From S012-113 sp965368405 (GTDB taxonomy: Bacteria; Bacteroidota; Bacteroidia; Cytophagales; Cyclobacteriaceae): a DNA stretch of 64,000 nucleotides. Each line of letters opens with the position of its first letter. The first letter of the stretch is position 1. A program made the position numbers and the translations under genes. Below the pieces are notes generated by a model, which had not been told where the DNA came from, ran no database searches, and was given only the letters and a program-made list of their open reading frames with translations. Positions 42,367-50,976 of the stretch are shown here, piece by piece. Location of the stretch: contig CBDUMS010000001.1 in the NCBI GenBank assembly GCA_965368405.1, positions 38,078 through 102,077 on the forward strand, read 5' to 3'.

Positions 42367-43934
42367 AACGATCTCAATCAATTTCCGAGTTAGAAAAATC
42401 CACCGCTCAGGAATGGGATGTGGTAATAATTGGTGGAGGGGCTACCGGGTTAGGTGCTGGTGTTGATGCGGCCTCACGAGGGTATCGAACACTGTTAATT
42501 GAACAGCATGATTTTTCGAAGGGAACATCTTCTAGAAGCACCAAATTAGTACATGGGGGAGTTCGATATCTCGCTCAAGGCGACATAAATTTAGTGCTTG
42601 AGGCCTTGCAAGAAAGAGGACTTCTCATGAAGAATGCTCCTCATCTTGTAAAAAATCAGCAGTTTCTAATTCCTAATTATGATTGGTGGGATGCCCCCTT
42701 TTATACGGTGGGGCTTAAAGTGTATGATATGATGGCTGGCAAGCTCGGGCTGGGGCCATCGATCCACGTTGATAAAGAAACAACACTAAAGCATATTCCT
42801 AACTTACAAGACGACGACCTAAGAGGCGGGGTAATATACCACGATGGCCAATTTGACGACTCAAGATTAGCTATTAATCTGGCGCAAACGATTAGCGACA
42901 ATCAAGGATTTGTTCTTAATTATGCTAAAGCAGTAGCCTTGCTCAAAGACGATGCCGGTATGGTAGCGGGTGTAGAGATGAACGATATTGAAACAGGTAA
43001 AAAGTATAAAATCCGAGCCAAATCTGTAATAAATGCTACAGGTGTTTTCGTCGATTCAATTAATAAACTTGATAACCCAAAGGCTAAGCCGCTGGTGGTT
43101 GCAAGCCAGGGAGTGCACCTGGTCTTGGACAAAGAGTTTCTTCAGAGTGAATATGCAATAATGATTCCTAAGACTAGCGATGGACGCGTGTTATTTGCTG
43201 TTCCCTGGCATGGAAAAGTAGTTGTAGGGACTACAGATACCTTGGTTGAAAGTACTTCGCTGGAACCCAGAGCTTTAGAAGAAGAGATCGAGTTTATTTT
43301 GCAAAATGCCAGTGAATATCTTGAAAGAAGTCCTCGAAGATCGGATGTGAGGAGCGTTTTTGCCGGGCTAAGACCACTAGCTGCTCCACAGGACAAGGAT
43401 GAGAAAACTAAAGAAATATCACGTAGCCACAAGATTATTGTGTCGGATTCGGGATTAATTACAATCATTGGCGGTAAGTGGACTACGTACCGACAGATGG
43501 GTGAAGATCTTGTTAATAAGGCCATGCTTATAGGTGGTCTTAAAGACTGCGTAAGCGTAACGAGAAATATGCCTATACATGGTTATGTAAAAAATGTAGA
43601 TAGGAAAGATCATCTATACGTCTATGGCGCAGATATTCCTAAAATCAAATCCCTCATTAGCGAAGACTCCAGCCTGGGGTTGCCATTACACGATAGGTTG
43701 CCTTATATCAAGGCTGAAGTGATTTATGCAGCCCGGACGGAAATGGCACGAACCGTTGAAGACATTCTTGCACGGCGAACACGTGCCTTATTCCTGGATG
43801 CGCAAGCAAGTATAGAAATGGCCGAAGAAGTTGCACAATTACTAGCTGCTGAGCTTGGCTACGACCAAGCATGGATTGCTGAACAAATAACAGAATACCA
43901 TATTTTAGCGAAAGAATACCTACTCCATGAGTAA
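42363..43934 (+). CDS. glpD: FAD-dependent glycerol-3-phosphate dehydrogenase
   Basis: GlpD oxidises sn-glycerol-3-phosphate to dihydroxyacetone phosphate and passes electrons to the quinone pool, here presumably menaquinone. The FAD-binding motif VVIIGGGATGLGAG (about 20-33) is followed by SSRSTKLVHGGVRYL. The 523-residue length is normal for the aerobic enzyme. It overlaps glpK by 4 bp and glpQ by 8 bp, so the middle of the operon is tightly coupled. Confidence 0.96.
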   Translation: MKRSQSISELEKSTAQEWDVVIIGGGATGLGAGVDAASRGYRTLLIEQHDFSKGTSSRSTKLVHGGVRYLAQGDINLVLEALQERGLLMKNAPHLVKNQQFLIPNYDWWDAPFYTVGLKVYDMMAGKLGLGPSIHVDKETTLKHIPNLQDDDLRGGVIYHDGQFDDSRLAINLAQTISDNQGFVLNYAKAVALLKDDAGMVAGVEMNDIETGKKYKIRAKSVINATGVFVDSINKLDNPKAKPLVVASQGVHLVLDKEFLQSEYAIMIPKTSDGRVLFAVPWHGKVVVGTTDTLVESTSLEPRALEEEIEFILQNASEYLERSPRRSDVRSVFAGLRPLAAPQDKDEKTKEISRSHKIIVSDSGLITIIGGKWTTYRQMGEDLVNKAMLIGGLKDCVSVTRNMPIHGYVKNVDRKDHLYVYGADIPKIKSLISEDSSLGLPLHDRLPYIKAEVIYAARTEMARTVEDILARRTRALFLDAQASIEMAEEVAQLLAAELGYDQAWIAEQITEYHILAKEYLLHE

Positions 43935-44898
43935 AACTGTAGCAAAGATTTTGATTATGTTTGGTTTGGCAATACCCGCCTGCACCATGACTAATGGAAC
44001 CGAAAATCTAATTATAGCTCATCGTGGAGTACCCTACTTCGCTCCCGAAGAAACCCTGCCCTCCTATTTATTAGCACGAGATCTTGGAGCTCATTATCTA
44101 GAAGCCGATTTACAACGTTCGAGCGATGGGGTGATTTTTGCTTTGCACGATGATGACCTTCGAAGAACAACCAACATAAACGAAATCTATCCAGATCGTG
44201 CTGAATCAGCTGCCAGTGAATTTACATGGCAAGAGCTTCAGCAACTTGATGCGGGATCTTGGTTTAATAAAGCCTATCCTGATCGAGCAAGAGAATCGTA
44301 TGGCGGACTAAAACTCCTATCGCTTGATGATTTAATTGATATTGCCGAGGGAGGAAGAAATCCGATCGGAATTTACCTTGAAACTAAGCATCCAGAAAAC
44401 TTTCCAGGTATTGAGCAACAGCTCAAAGAGCAGCTTATGCGTAGAAGCTGGTATCAAAAAAATCTGGCTAATGGTCTCCCCTGCACTATTTTGCAGTCAT
44501 TTTCACCCGAAAGTATAGTTTTACTGAAAGAAAATTTCCCGGAGACACCAATTACCTTTTTATTATGGCAGGGGAAAAACCCAAGCACTGAGATTCCCCA
44601 GGAATATCTCGATAAGGTCCTTGAGTTTACGCGTAATACGCGTATAACTATTGTAGGGCCAAGTTTTAGCGGAGAGGAAACAAAGTATTCTAATTTCCTT
44701 ACTTCTAGAATTATTGATCAGTTTAATAAGGAAAATTTAGAGATTCATGCCTACACTTTCGATACCGAACGAGATATTAAGCAAAATGCACCTTTCGTAA
44801 AAGGTCAATTTACAAATCGCACCGATTTACAATTAGATTATTATAACATCAAGCATGAGTCGGTTGATGAAATATTGAGAAGACATAATTTCAATTAA
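43927..44898 (+). CDS. glpQ: Glycerophosphodiester phosphodiesterase
   Basis: This enzyme cuts deacylated phospholipids (glycerophosphodiesters) to glycerol-3-phosphate and an alcohol. The leader ends in a possible lipobox Cys19 (IPAC), so it may be a periplasmic lipoprotein. The catalytic segments IAHRGVPYFAPEETLPSY and LEADLQRSSDG with HDDDLRRTTN fit the GDPD family. Its 323 residues agree with GlpQ. The position after glpD suggests that it supplies G3P precursors from outside the cell. Confidence 0.93.
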   Translation: MSKTVAKILIMFGLAIPACTMTNGTENLIIAHRGVPYFAPEETLPSYLLARDLGAHYLEADLQRSSDGVIFALHDDDLRRTTNINEIYPDRAESAASEFTWQELQQLDAGSWFNKAYPDRARESYGGLKLLSLDDLIDIAEGGRNPIGIYLETKHPENFPGIEQQLKEQLMRRSWYQKNLANGLPCTILQSFSPESIVLLKENFPETPITFLLWQGKNPSTEIPQEYLDKVLEFTRNTRITIVGPSFSGEETKYSNFLTSRIIDQFNKENLEIHAYTFDTERDIKQNAPFVKGQFTNRTDLQLDYYNIKHESVDEILRRHNFN

Positions 44899-44926
44899 CC
44901 AATTCTAAACCTTACCGCAAACGTTT

Positions 44927-45664
44927 ATGAGTCCATACATTGCCGAATTTATTGGAACTACCCTGTTGATATTACTGGGGGTTGGTGTAAATGCCAACGT
45001 AAGTTTGAAAAATAGCTACGGCTTTAATTCAGGCTGGGTTCTAATTACTTTCGGTTGGGGTTTCGCCGTTTTTATTGGTGTATTGGTTGCTGCACCATTT
45101 AGCGGGGCTCATATAAATCCAGCGGTAAGTATTGGTCTGGCCGCAGCTAGCAAATTTCCGTGGTCTGAGGTATTACCCTATATACTGGCGCAATTGGCCG
45201 GTGCAATAACAGGAGCTACAACGGCATGGTTTCTTTATTCCGACCAGTACAATAAAGAAAAAGAAGCTACAACCATACTAGGTACCTTTAGTACGGGTCC
45301 GGCAATTAAGAACCTACCAAAAAATGTTTTTAGTGAAGCTCTAGGTACGCTTATCTTAGTCTTTGTTGTTTTATATATAACCGATGCAAAAATCACTTCA
45401 GGTGATTTAGAAGGCACCAAAATAGGCCTGGGCTCCATTGGTGCCTTACCTGTGGCACTGCTTGTAGTAGCAATTGGTATGAGTCTTGGAGGTACTACGG
45501 GGTATGCAATTAACCCGGCACGAGACCTTGGTCCTCGAATAACGCATGCGCTTGTGCCCATTAATAAAAAGGGCAAAAGTAATTGGTCTTATGCCTGGGT
45601 CCCTGTGATAGGACCTGTAATCGGAGCCGTGCTCGCTGCTGGTATCTTTATGATCATTAGCTAA
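44927..45664 (+). CDS. glpF: Glycerol uptake facilitator (aquaglyceroporin)
   Basis: GlpF is an inner-membrane channel for glycerol. The 245-residue protein has six hydrophobic segments and both NPA half-helices: AHINPAVSIG and YAINPARDLG. The second NPA is followed by Arg and Asp (PARDLG) as in glycerol facilitators, where strict water channels usually differ. It closes the glp locus, 28 bp after glpQ. Confidence 0.95.
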   Translation: MSPYIAEFIGTTLLILLGVGVNANVSLKNSYGFNSGWVLITFGWGFAVFIGVLVAAPFSGAHINPAVSIGLAAASKFPWSEVLPYILAQLAGAITGATTAWFLYSDQYNKEKEATTILGTFSTGPAIKNLPKNVFSEALGTLILVFVVLYITDAKITSGDLEGTKIGLGSIGALPVALLVVAIGMSLGGTTGYAINPARDLGPRITHALVPINKKGKSNWSYAWVPVIGPVIGAVLAAGIFMIIS

Positions 45665-45773
45665 ATAACCGCTTATAAAATATTTGCCCGCTTTAGGAGA
45701 TAATTCTATCAGAATATCGCCTGAAATGGTAATTTGGTATCCTTAGAAACCCTAGACTTAAAACGATAGCATA

Positions 45774-48700
45774 ATGAAAAAAGTGAACCCCATTAATCTC
45801 TTGGCATTATTGACCCTACTCTTTGTCTTTGTTGCAAATGACACATTTTCACAAAGAAGAAAGAAGGCTGCAAAAGAAGTTAACACTGTAACATACGACG
45901 ACAAACTGTATAAGGGAATGGAGTATCGCTCCATCGGGCCGTATCGAGGAGGGCGATCCGCAGCAGTTACCGGTGTTCCTGGCAAGCCTACCTTATTCTA
46001 TATGGGTGCTACGGGAGGTGGAGTATGGCGAACCAAAGATGGTGGCAATACCTGGGAAAATATATCCGACGGCTATTTTGGCGGTTCAATTGGAGCCGTT
46101 GCTGTTAGTGAATATGATAATAATGTTATCTATGTGGGAGGTGGCGAAGTGACCGTGCGTGGCAATGTTTCTTCAGGTTATGGTATGTGGAAATCCGAGG
46201 ACGCCGGCCAAACCTGGAAATCAATTGGGCTAACGAACTCACGACATATTCCAAGAATAAGAATTCATCCTAAGAATCCTGAGCTGGTTTATGCTGCCGT
46301 ACTTGGCGATCTCTACAAGTCATCGAATGAAAGAGGCATATACCGTAGTAAAGATGGTGGTGCGTCATGGGAAAAAGTATTGTTTGCCAACGCCGATGCC
46401 GGCGCTGTTGATTTAACTTTCGACCCTAACAATCCGCGAATCCTATACGCGAGCACCTGGAGAATACGAAGAACGCCATATAGTCTTGAAAGTGGCGGTG
46501 AAGGATCTGCTATCTGGAAAAGTACAGATGGCGGTGACAACTGGATAGAAATTAGCAAAAACGAGGGTTTACCAAAAGGAATTATCGGCATAAGTGGCAT
46601 TACGGTTTCGCCGATTAATTCACAAAGAGTTTGGGCTATTATCGAAGCCGAAGATGGTGGAGTCTTCCGCTCGGAAGATGGTGGTAAAACCTGGAGAAAA
46701 GTAAATACAGAGCGTAAATTACGTCAGCGAGCATGGTACTACTCACGCATATATGCTGATACAAAAGACGAGGATATGGTTTATGTCCTCAATGTTCAAT
46801 ATCATCGCTCAAAGGACGGTGGCAAAACATTCGAGACTTATAACGCTCCTCATGGCGATCATCATGACCTATGGATAGCACCAGAGGATAATCAACGTAT
46901 GGTGATAGCCGATGATGGTGGCGCACAGGTGAGTTATGATGGCGGCGAAAACTGGTCGACCTATATGAACCAGCCAACAGCACAGTTTTACCGGGTAACT
47001 ACCGATAATCACTTCCCGTATAGAATCTACGGTGCGCAGCAAGATAATAGCACGGTGCGCATACTACACAGAACGTCAGGTGGATCTATTGGCGAAAGTG
47101 ATTGGGAATCTACAGCGGGAGGAGAAAGTGCCCATATCGCACCGAACCCTGTAAACCCGGATATTGTTTACGGCGGTAGTTACGATGGCTATCTTTCACG
47201 CGTAGATCATAAAAATGATCAAGTTCGCTTAGTTGATGTTTGGCCAGACAACCCTATGGGACATGGTGCCGAAGATATGAAGTATCGCTTCCAATGGAAT
47301 TTTCCAATCTTTTTCTCCCCTCACGACCCTAATCGCTTGTATACAACATCGAATCATGTTCATGTATCTACTAATGAAGGACAATCTTGGGAGATTATAA
47401 GCCCCGACTTAACCAGAAACGATCCCTCAACACTTGGGCCAAGTGGCGGACCTATTACTAAAGATAATACGGCAGTTGAGTACTACGGAACTGTATTTGC
47501 AGCAGTTGAATCGGCTCAGGAAGAAGGTGTTATTTGGACCGGCTCTGATGATGGTCTGGTACACATCACTATGGACGGCGGCAAAAACTGGGAGAATATT
47601 ACACCCGCCAATATGCCTGAATGGATGATGATAAACAGTATCGACATCGATCCTCATGCTAAAGGAAGTGCTTACATGGCTGGTACTAAGTATAAAACAG
47701 GAGATTACACCCCCTACCTCTATAAAACTAAAGATTATGGTAAATCGTGGTCGTTAATAACCAAAGGTATTGCTGCCGAGGATTTTACACGTGTTGTACG
47801 TGTTGATCCCAAACGACAAGGCCTGCTGTATGCCGGAACTGAAAAAGGAATGTATATTTCTTTCGATGACGGCGCTAGTTGGAGTCCTTTCCAGCTTAAT
47901 ATGCCAACAGTACCTATAACAGATCTAACCATTAAGAATGATAATTTAATTGTTGCAACGCAAGGCAGGTCATTTTGGTTAATCGACGATCTAACACCTT
48001 TGCACCAACTGAACACACAAGTCGCAAATAGTGCTTATCATCTGTTTAACCCAATGCCAAGTTATCGTATGAGTGGCGGAGGTCGACCATCGAAAACAGC
48101 CGGCCAAAATCATCCTGGAGGTGTAATGGTTCATTTCTTTATCGATGATGTAACAGATAGCACCGAAGTAATTTTGGAGTTTATGGAACAAGATGGAACC
48201 TCGATCAAAACCTTCTCCTCTACTGAAAAAGACAGACGGAAGAAACTTGATGTTGAAAAGGGCTTTAATCGTTTTGTATGGAATATGCGCTACAGTGATG
48301 CCGAAAGTTTCGATGGTTTGATCATGTGGGCAGGGAGCACCCGAGGGCCATTAGCTAAACCAGGCAACTATAAAGTTAAACTAACCGTAGCCGGTTCTAC
48401 CATGGAAGCGCCATTTGAAATCCTTCCTGATCCCCGTGCAGCAGCAACACAGGCCGATTATGATGCACAGTTCGATTTCTTGATAACAGTACGCGATAAA
48501 CTTAGCGAAACGCATGAGGCCATTAAGCAGATTCGAGAAGTTAGAGATCAGGTTAATAAGGTTACTGAAACGATGAAGGATAAAGAGGAATACCAAAGTA
48601 TTATCGAAGAGGCTAACCGTATTCTGAAAGAAATGAAAGGCATAGAAGAAGAACTTTATCAGACGAAAAATCGAAGCGGGCAAGACCCACTTAACTTCCC

Positions 48701-48929
48701 GATAAAGCTCAATAACAAGCTGGCTCATTTATCAAGCCAGGTAGGTCGTGGTAATAACCCTCCTACAGTGCAAGCAGAAGGTGTGCGTTCGGAAATTACC
48801 CAGGCAATTGATAAAGAACTAAACGCCTACAATAAAATAATGACTAATGACATCCCTGCCTTAAACAATCAGATTAAAGAGGCTGGAATTGATTTTATTT
48901 CTGCTAAAAAGGCAGAACCCGTAAACTAA
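45774..48929 (+). CDS. Secreted BNR/VPS10-like beta-propeller protein
   Basis: This 1051-residue exported protein has a signal peptide (about 1-27). The body is a set of BNR or Asp-box repeats, seen many times as SKDGGASW, SEDGGKTW, SYDGGENW and SFDDGASW, forming a sortilin-like or sialidase-like propeller to about residue 730. A C-terminal part (about 890-1050) is helical and probably coiled-coil. No sialidase catalytic triad is evident, so a binding or scaffolding role is more likely than hydrolysis. It is unconnected to the glp genes by operon spacing (109 bp) and is followed by an intrinsic terminator. Confidence 0.88.
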   Translation: MKKVNPINLLALLTLLFVFVANDTFSQRRKKAAKEVNTVTYDDKLYKGMEYRSIGPYRGGRSAAVTGVPGKPTLFYMGATGGGVWRTKDGGNTWENISDGYFGGSIGAVAVSEYDNNVIYVGGGEVTVRGNVSSGYGMWKSEDAGQTWKSIGLTNSRHIPRIRIHPKNPELVYAAVLGDLYKSSNERGIYRSKDGGASWEKVLFANADAGAVDLTFDPNNPRILYASTWRIRRTPYSLESGGEGSAIWKSTDGGDNWIEISKNEGLPKGIIGISGITVSPINSQRVWAIIEAEDGGVFRSEDGGKTWRKVNTERKLRQRAWYYSRIYADTKDEDMVYVLNVQYHRSKDGGKTFETYNAPHGDHHDLWIAPEDNQRMVIADDGGAQVSYDGGENWSTYMNQPTAQFYRVTTDNHFPYRIYGAQQDNSTVRILHRTSGGSIGESDWESTAGGESAHIAPNPVNPDIVYGGSYDGYLSRVDHKNDQVRLVDVWPDNPMGHGAEDMKYRFQWNFPIFFSPHDPNRLYTTSNHVHVSTNEGQSWEIISPDLTRNDPSTLGPSGGPITKDNTAVEYYGTVFAAVESAQEEGVIWTGSDDGLVHITMDGGKNWENITPANMPEWMMINSIDIDPHAKGSAYMAGTKYKTGDYTPYLYKTKDYGKSWSLITKGIAAEDFTRVVRVDPKRQGLLYAGTEKGMYISFDDGASWSPFQLNMPTVPITDLTIKNDNLIVATQGRSFWLIDDLTPLHQLNTQVANSAYHLFNPMPSYRMSGGGRPSKTAGQNHPGGVMVHFFIDDVTDSTEVILEFMEQDGTSIKTFSSTEKDRRKKLDVEKGFNRFVWNMRYSDAESFDGLIMWAGSTRGPLAKPGNYKVKLTVAGSTMEAPFEILPDPRAAATQADYDAQFDFLITVRDKLSETHEAIKQIREVRDQVNKVTETMKDKEEYQSIIEEANRILKEMKGIEEELYQTKNRSGQDPLNFPIKLNNKLAHLSSQVGRGNNPPTVQAEGVRSEITQAIDKELNAYNKIMTNDIPALNNQIKEAGIDFISAKKAEPVN

Positions 48930-48950
48930 ATCAGAGGACTTCAAATAATG

Positions 48951-48984
48951 AACCTGTACCGTTTAAATGGTACAGGTTTTTTTT
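48951..48984 (+). terminator. Intrinsic terminator after the BNR propeller gene
   Basis: AACCTGTACC (48951-48960) pairs perfectly with GGTACAGGTT (48969-48978) across an 8-base loop, followed by six more T. It lies 21 bp after the stop of the propeller gene. It also overlaps the region in which an upstream start (48948) of the next gene would fall, which argues against that start. Confidence 0.88.
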
Positions 48985-49040
48985 GTTTGATATATTCAAT
49001 AGATTCGATAAAATCTTGTTCTACATTATCCTTATCTAAA

Positions 49041-50480
49041 ATGCATCGCTTCTCTATTCTCCTATGTTTCCTGTTACCAGTACTTTCTTATGGACAAAAA
49101 TTAAGCACGCTTAAAAAGGCCGCGCTGAGCGAAGTGGAATCGCTTGAAGAGCAGATCGATGCGGTTAGCCAGGAGTTATGGGATTATTCCGAAACAGCGC
49201 TCCGTGAGAAAAACTCATCTGCCTATTTAATGCAGATTCTAAAAAAAGAAGGATTTCAGATAGAAGATAATGTAGCTGGTATGCCTACCGCCTTTGTAGC
49301 AAGTTTTGGTTCAGGGAGCCCCGTTATTGGTATTCTTGCCGAATTTGATGCCTTACCCGGAGTAGGTAATGCTGTGGTGCCGTATAAAGCACCAAGAGAA
49401 GATGAAATTACAAGTGGCCAGGGATGTGGCCATAACCTTTTTGGATCTGCCAGTGTTAATGCCGCGATTGCCGTTAAGCGCTTAATGGCCAATAAAAATT
49501 TAAAGGGCACTATCAAGCTTTTTGGTACCCCGGCCGAAGAAACTGTTGTTGGCAAAGTGTATATGGCTAAAGATGGTGTATTCAATGGTCTGGATGCAGT
49601 ACTCGATTGGCATCCCGGCGTAGAAAATGTGGTGAAGTATAAGAGCAGTCTTGCCATGAATAATTTTGAAGTTGAATTTTTTGGGCAATCGGCTCATGGT
49701 GCTGGAGACCCGTGGAATGGTAGGTCGGCATTAGATGCAGTAGAAATGATGAATTATGGCGTAAACTTAATGCGAGAGCATATTTACCCATCTACCCGAA
49801 TTCATTATGTTATACCTAATGGCGGCGAAGCACCCAATGTTGTGCCCGAATATGCCAAAGTGTGGTATTATGTAAGAGACACGAGCAGATCTAATGTAGA
49901 AATGTACTATAAAAGGGTACTGAAGATAGCCGAAGGAGCCGCCATGGCAACGAATACAACGCATAAGGTAAAGCTAATAACAGGGGTGCATTCTTATAAT
50001 ATCAATGGCCCTATTTTAATGGCCTTACAAGAAAATTTTGAAGTTGTGGGTAGTCCAAACTTTACCGTTGATGATCATAATTGGGGTAAAAAATTGCAAG
50101 AAAGTGCTAATAAGCCACAATCAGGGTTTCATACCGCAATCAACCCCATTCCTGATAACTGGGAAGAAATATCACCAGGTGGAGGTTCTACCGACGTGGC
50201 TGAAGTAAGCTATATTGCACCTACCGCAGGTTTTAGAGTGGCTACTGCTCCCATGGGTGTGCCATGGCACAGTTGGGCAACCAGCGCCAGTCATGGTACA
50301 ACGGCAGGGTTTAAGGGTGCTCAGGTTGCAACTAAAGTACTTACGTTAACGGCTGTAGATTTACTCGTAGACCCTAAGCTGCGAGAAGAAGCAATGGAAT
50401 ATTTCGTCAAGAAGAGCAAAGGCACCTCTTATGTGTCGCCGTTACCTGCAGACCAAAAAGTGACCTTGCCGACAAATTGA
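49041..50480 (+). CDS. M20-family amidohydrolase (AbgB-like), secreted
   Basis: This metal-dependent amidohydrolase or peptidase has its start at the ATG at 49041, which gives a clean signal peptide (RFSILLCFLLPVLSYG) and 479 residues. An upstream in-frame ATG at 48948 would put a terminator hairpin and stop-rich leader inside the coding sequence. Metal-site and fold motifs are LAEFDALPG, GCGHNLFG and GTPAEETVVG, the last with the catalytic Glu pair. The substrate is unknown; aminobenzoyl-glutamate-like amides are the family example. The N-terminal signal places it outside the cytoplasm. Confidence 0.93.
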   Translation: MHRFSILLCFLLPVLSYGQKLSTLKKAALSEVESLEEQIDAVSQELWDYSETALREKNSSAYLMQILKKEGFQIEDNVAGMPTAFVASFGSGSPVIGILAEFDALPGVGNAVVPYKAPREDEITSGQGCGHNLFGSASVNAAIAVKRLMANKNLKGTIKLFGTPAEETVVGKVYMAKDGVFNGLDAVLDWHPGVENVVKYKSSLAMNNFEVEFFGQSAHGAGDPWNGRSALDAVEMMNYGVNLMREHIYPSTRIHYVIPNGGEAPNVVPEYAKVWYYVRDTSRSNVEMYYKRVLKIAEGAAMATNTTHKVKLITGVHSYNINGPILMALQENFEVVGSPNFTVDDHNWGKKLQESANKPQSGFHTAINPIPDNWEEISPGGGSTDVAEVSYIAPTAGFRVATAPMGVPWHSWATSASHGTTAGFKGAQVATKVLTLTAVDLLVDPKLREEAMEYFVKKSKGTSYVSPLPADQKVTLPTN

Positions 50481-50488
50481 AATTTTCC

Positions 50489-50866
50489 CTAGAAAATCGA
50501 GGGTACTTGTGAAGCAGCTTTTTTGACTTCTTCAAAGTCAACGTGTACCTTTTTTAGAGAATATAATAGAAATCTAACCTCCTTAGCATGTACTAAACCA
50601 TCGGCCTCAGAAAGTTTATAGAGCCAGACACATACGGCCATCTTGTCCTCATCAGAGCAATCTTCAAGTAAATCGACACCACCGTCGAACATCTCACGTT
50701 CGGTCATTTCTAAGGACTTTAAGCCAAAGGCTCTATAGTCCTCATCCGATACGCCTTCCTTCTCGCAAATTGCCCTAATGGCGATTTTTTCATCATCATC
50801 GTATTCGCCATCTGAGTAGACCAATAAATGCGTGAGATATAATAAAGCTTGTTGTCGAGTTGTCAT
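50489..50866 (-). CDS. TerB-like protein
   Basis: This small all-helical cytoplasmic protein has the TerB-like pattern: acidic pair in YSDGEYDDDEKIAIRAI and a second in LSEADGLVHAKEVRFL, each resembling a metal-binding helix-loop. The start is the ATG at 50866 (125 residues); a TTG at 50923 would add a hydrophobic 19-residue extension that is not typical. TerB relatives are linked to tellurite resistance and stress, but no other ter gene is nearby. Its stop is 8 bp from the convergent amidohydrolase stop. Confidence 0.78.
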   Translation of the reverse strand: MTTRQQALLYLTHLLVYSDGEYDDDEKIAIRAICEKEGVSDEDYRAFGLKSLEMTEREMFDGGVDLLEDCSDEDKMAVCVWLYKLSEADGLVHAKEVRFLLYSLKKVHVDFEEVKKAASQVPSIF

Positions 50867-50976
50867 TAATAGTAATACTTGGTCATAAGTTAGGTAAATA
50901 TAAGCAAGTTTTTGGTTTCGCAATCATACATAAAAAAGGTTCAAATTAATATTAATTTAATCCCAAAATATAGGCT

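Noticed and set aside
43142..43525. Open frame of 127 codons on the minus strand
   Set aside because: It is antisense to glpD, which is intact and strongly conserved.
50489..50866. Tellurite-resistance island because of the TerB-like gene
   Set aside because: No other ter gene is present and its neighbours are ordinary chromosomal genes.
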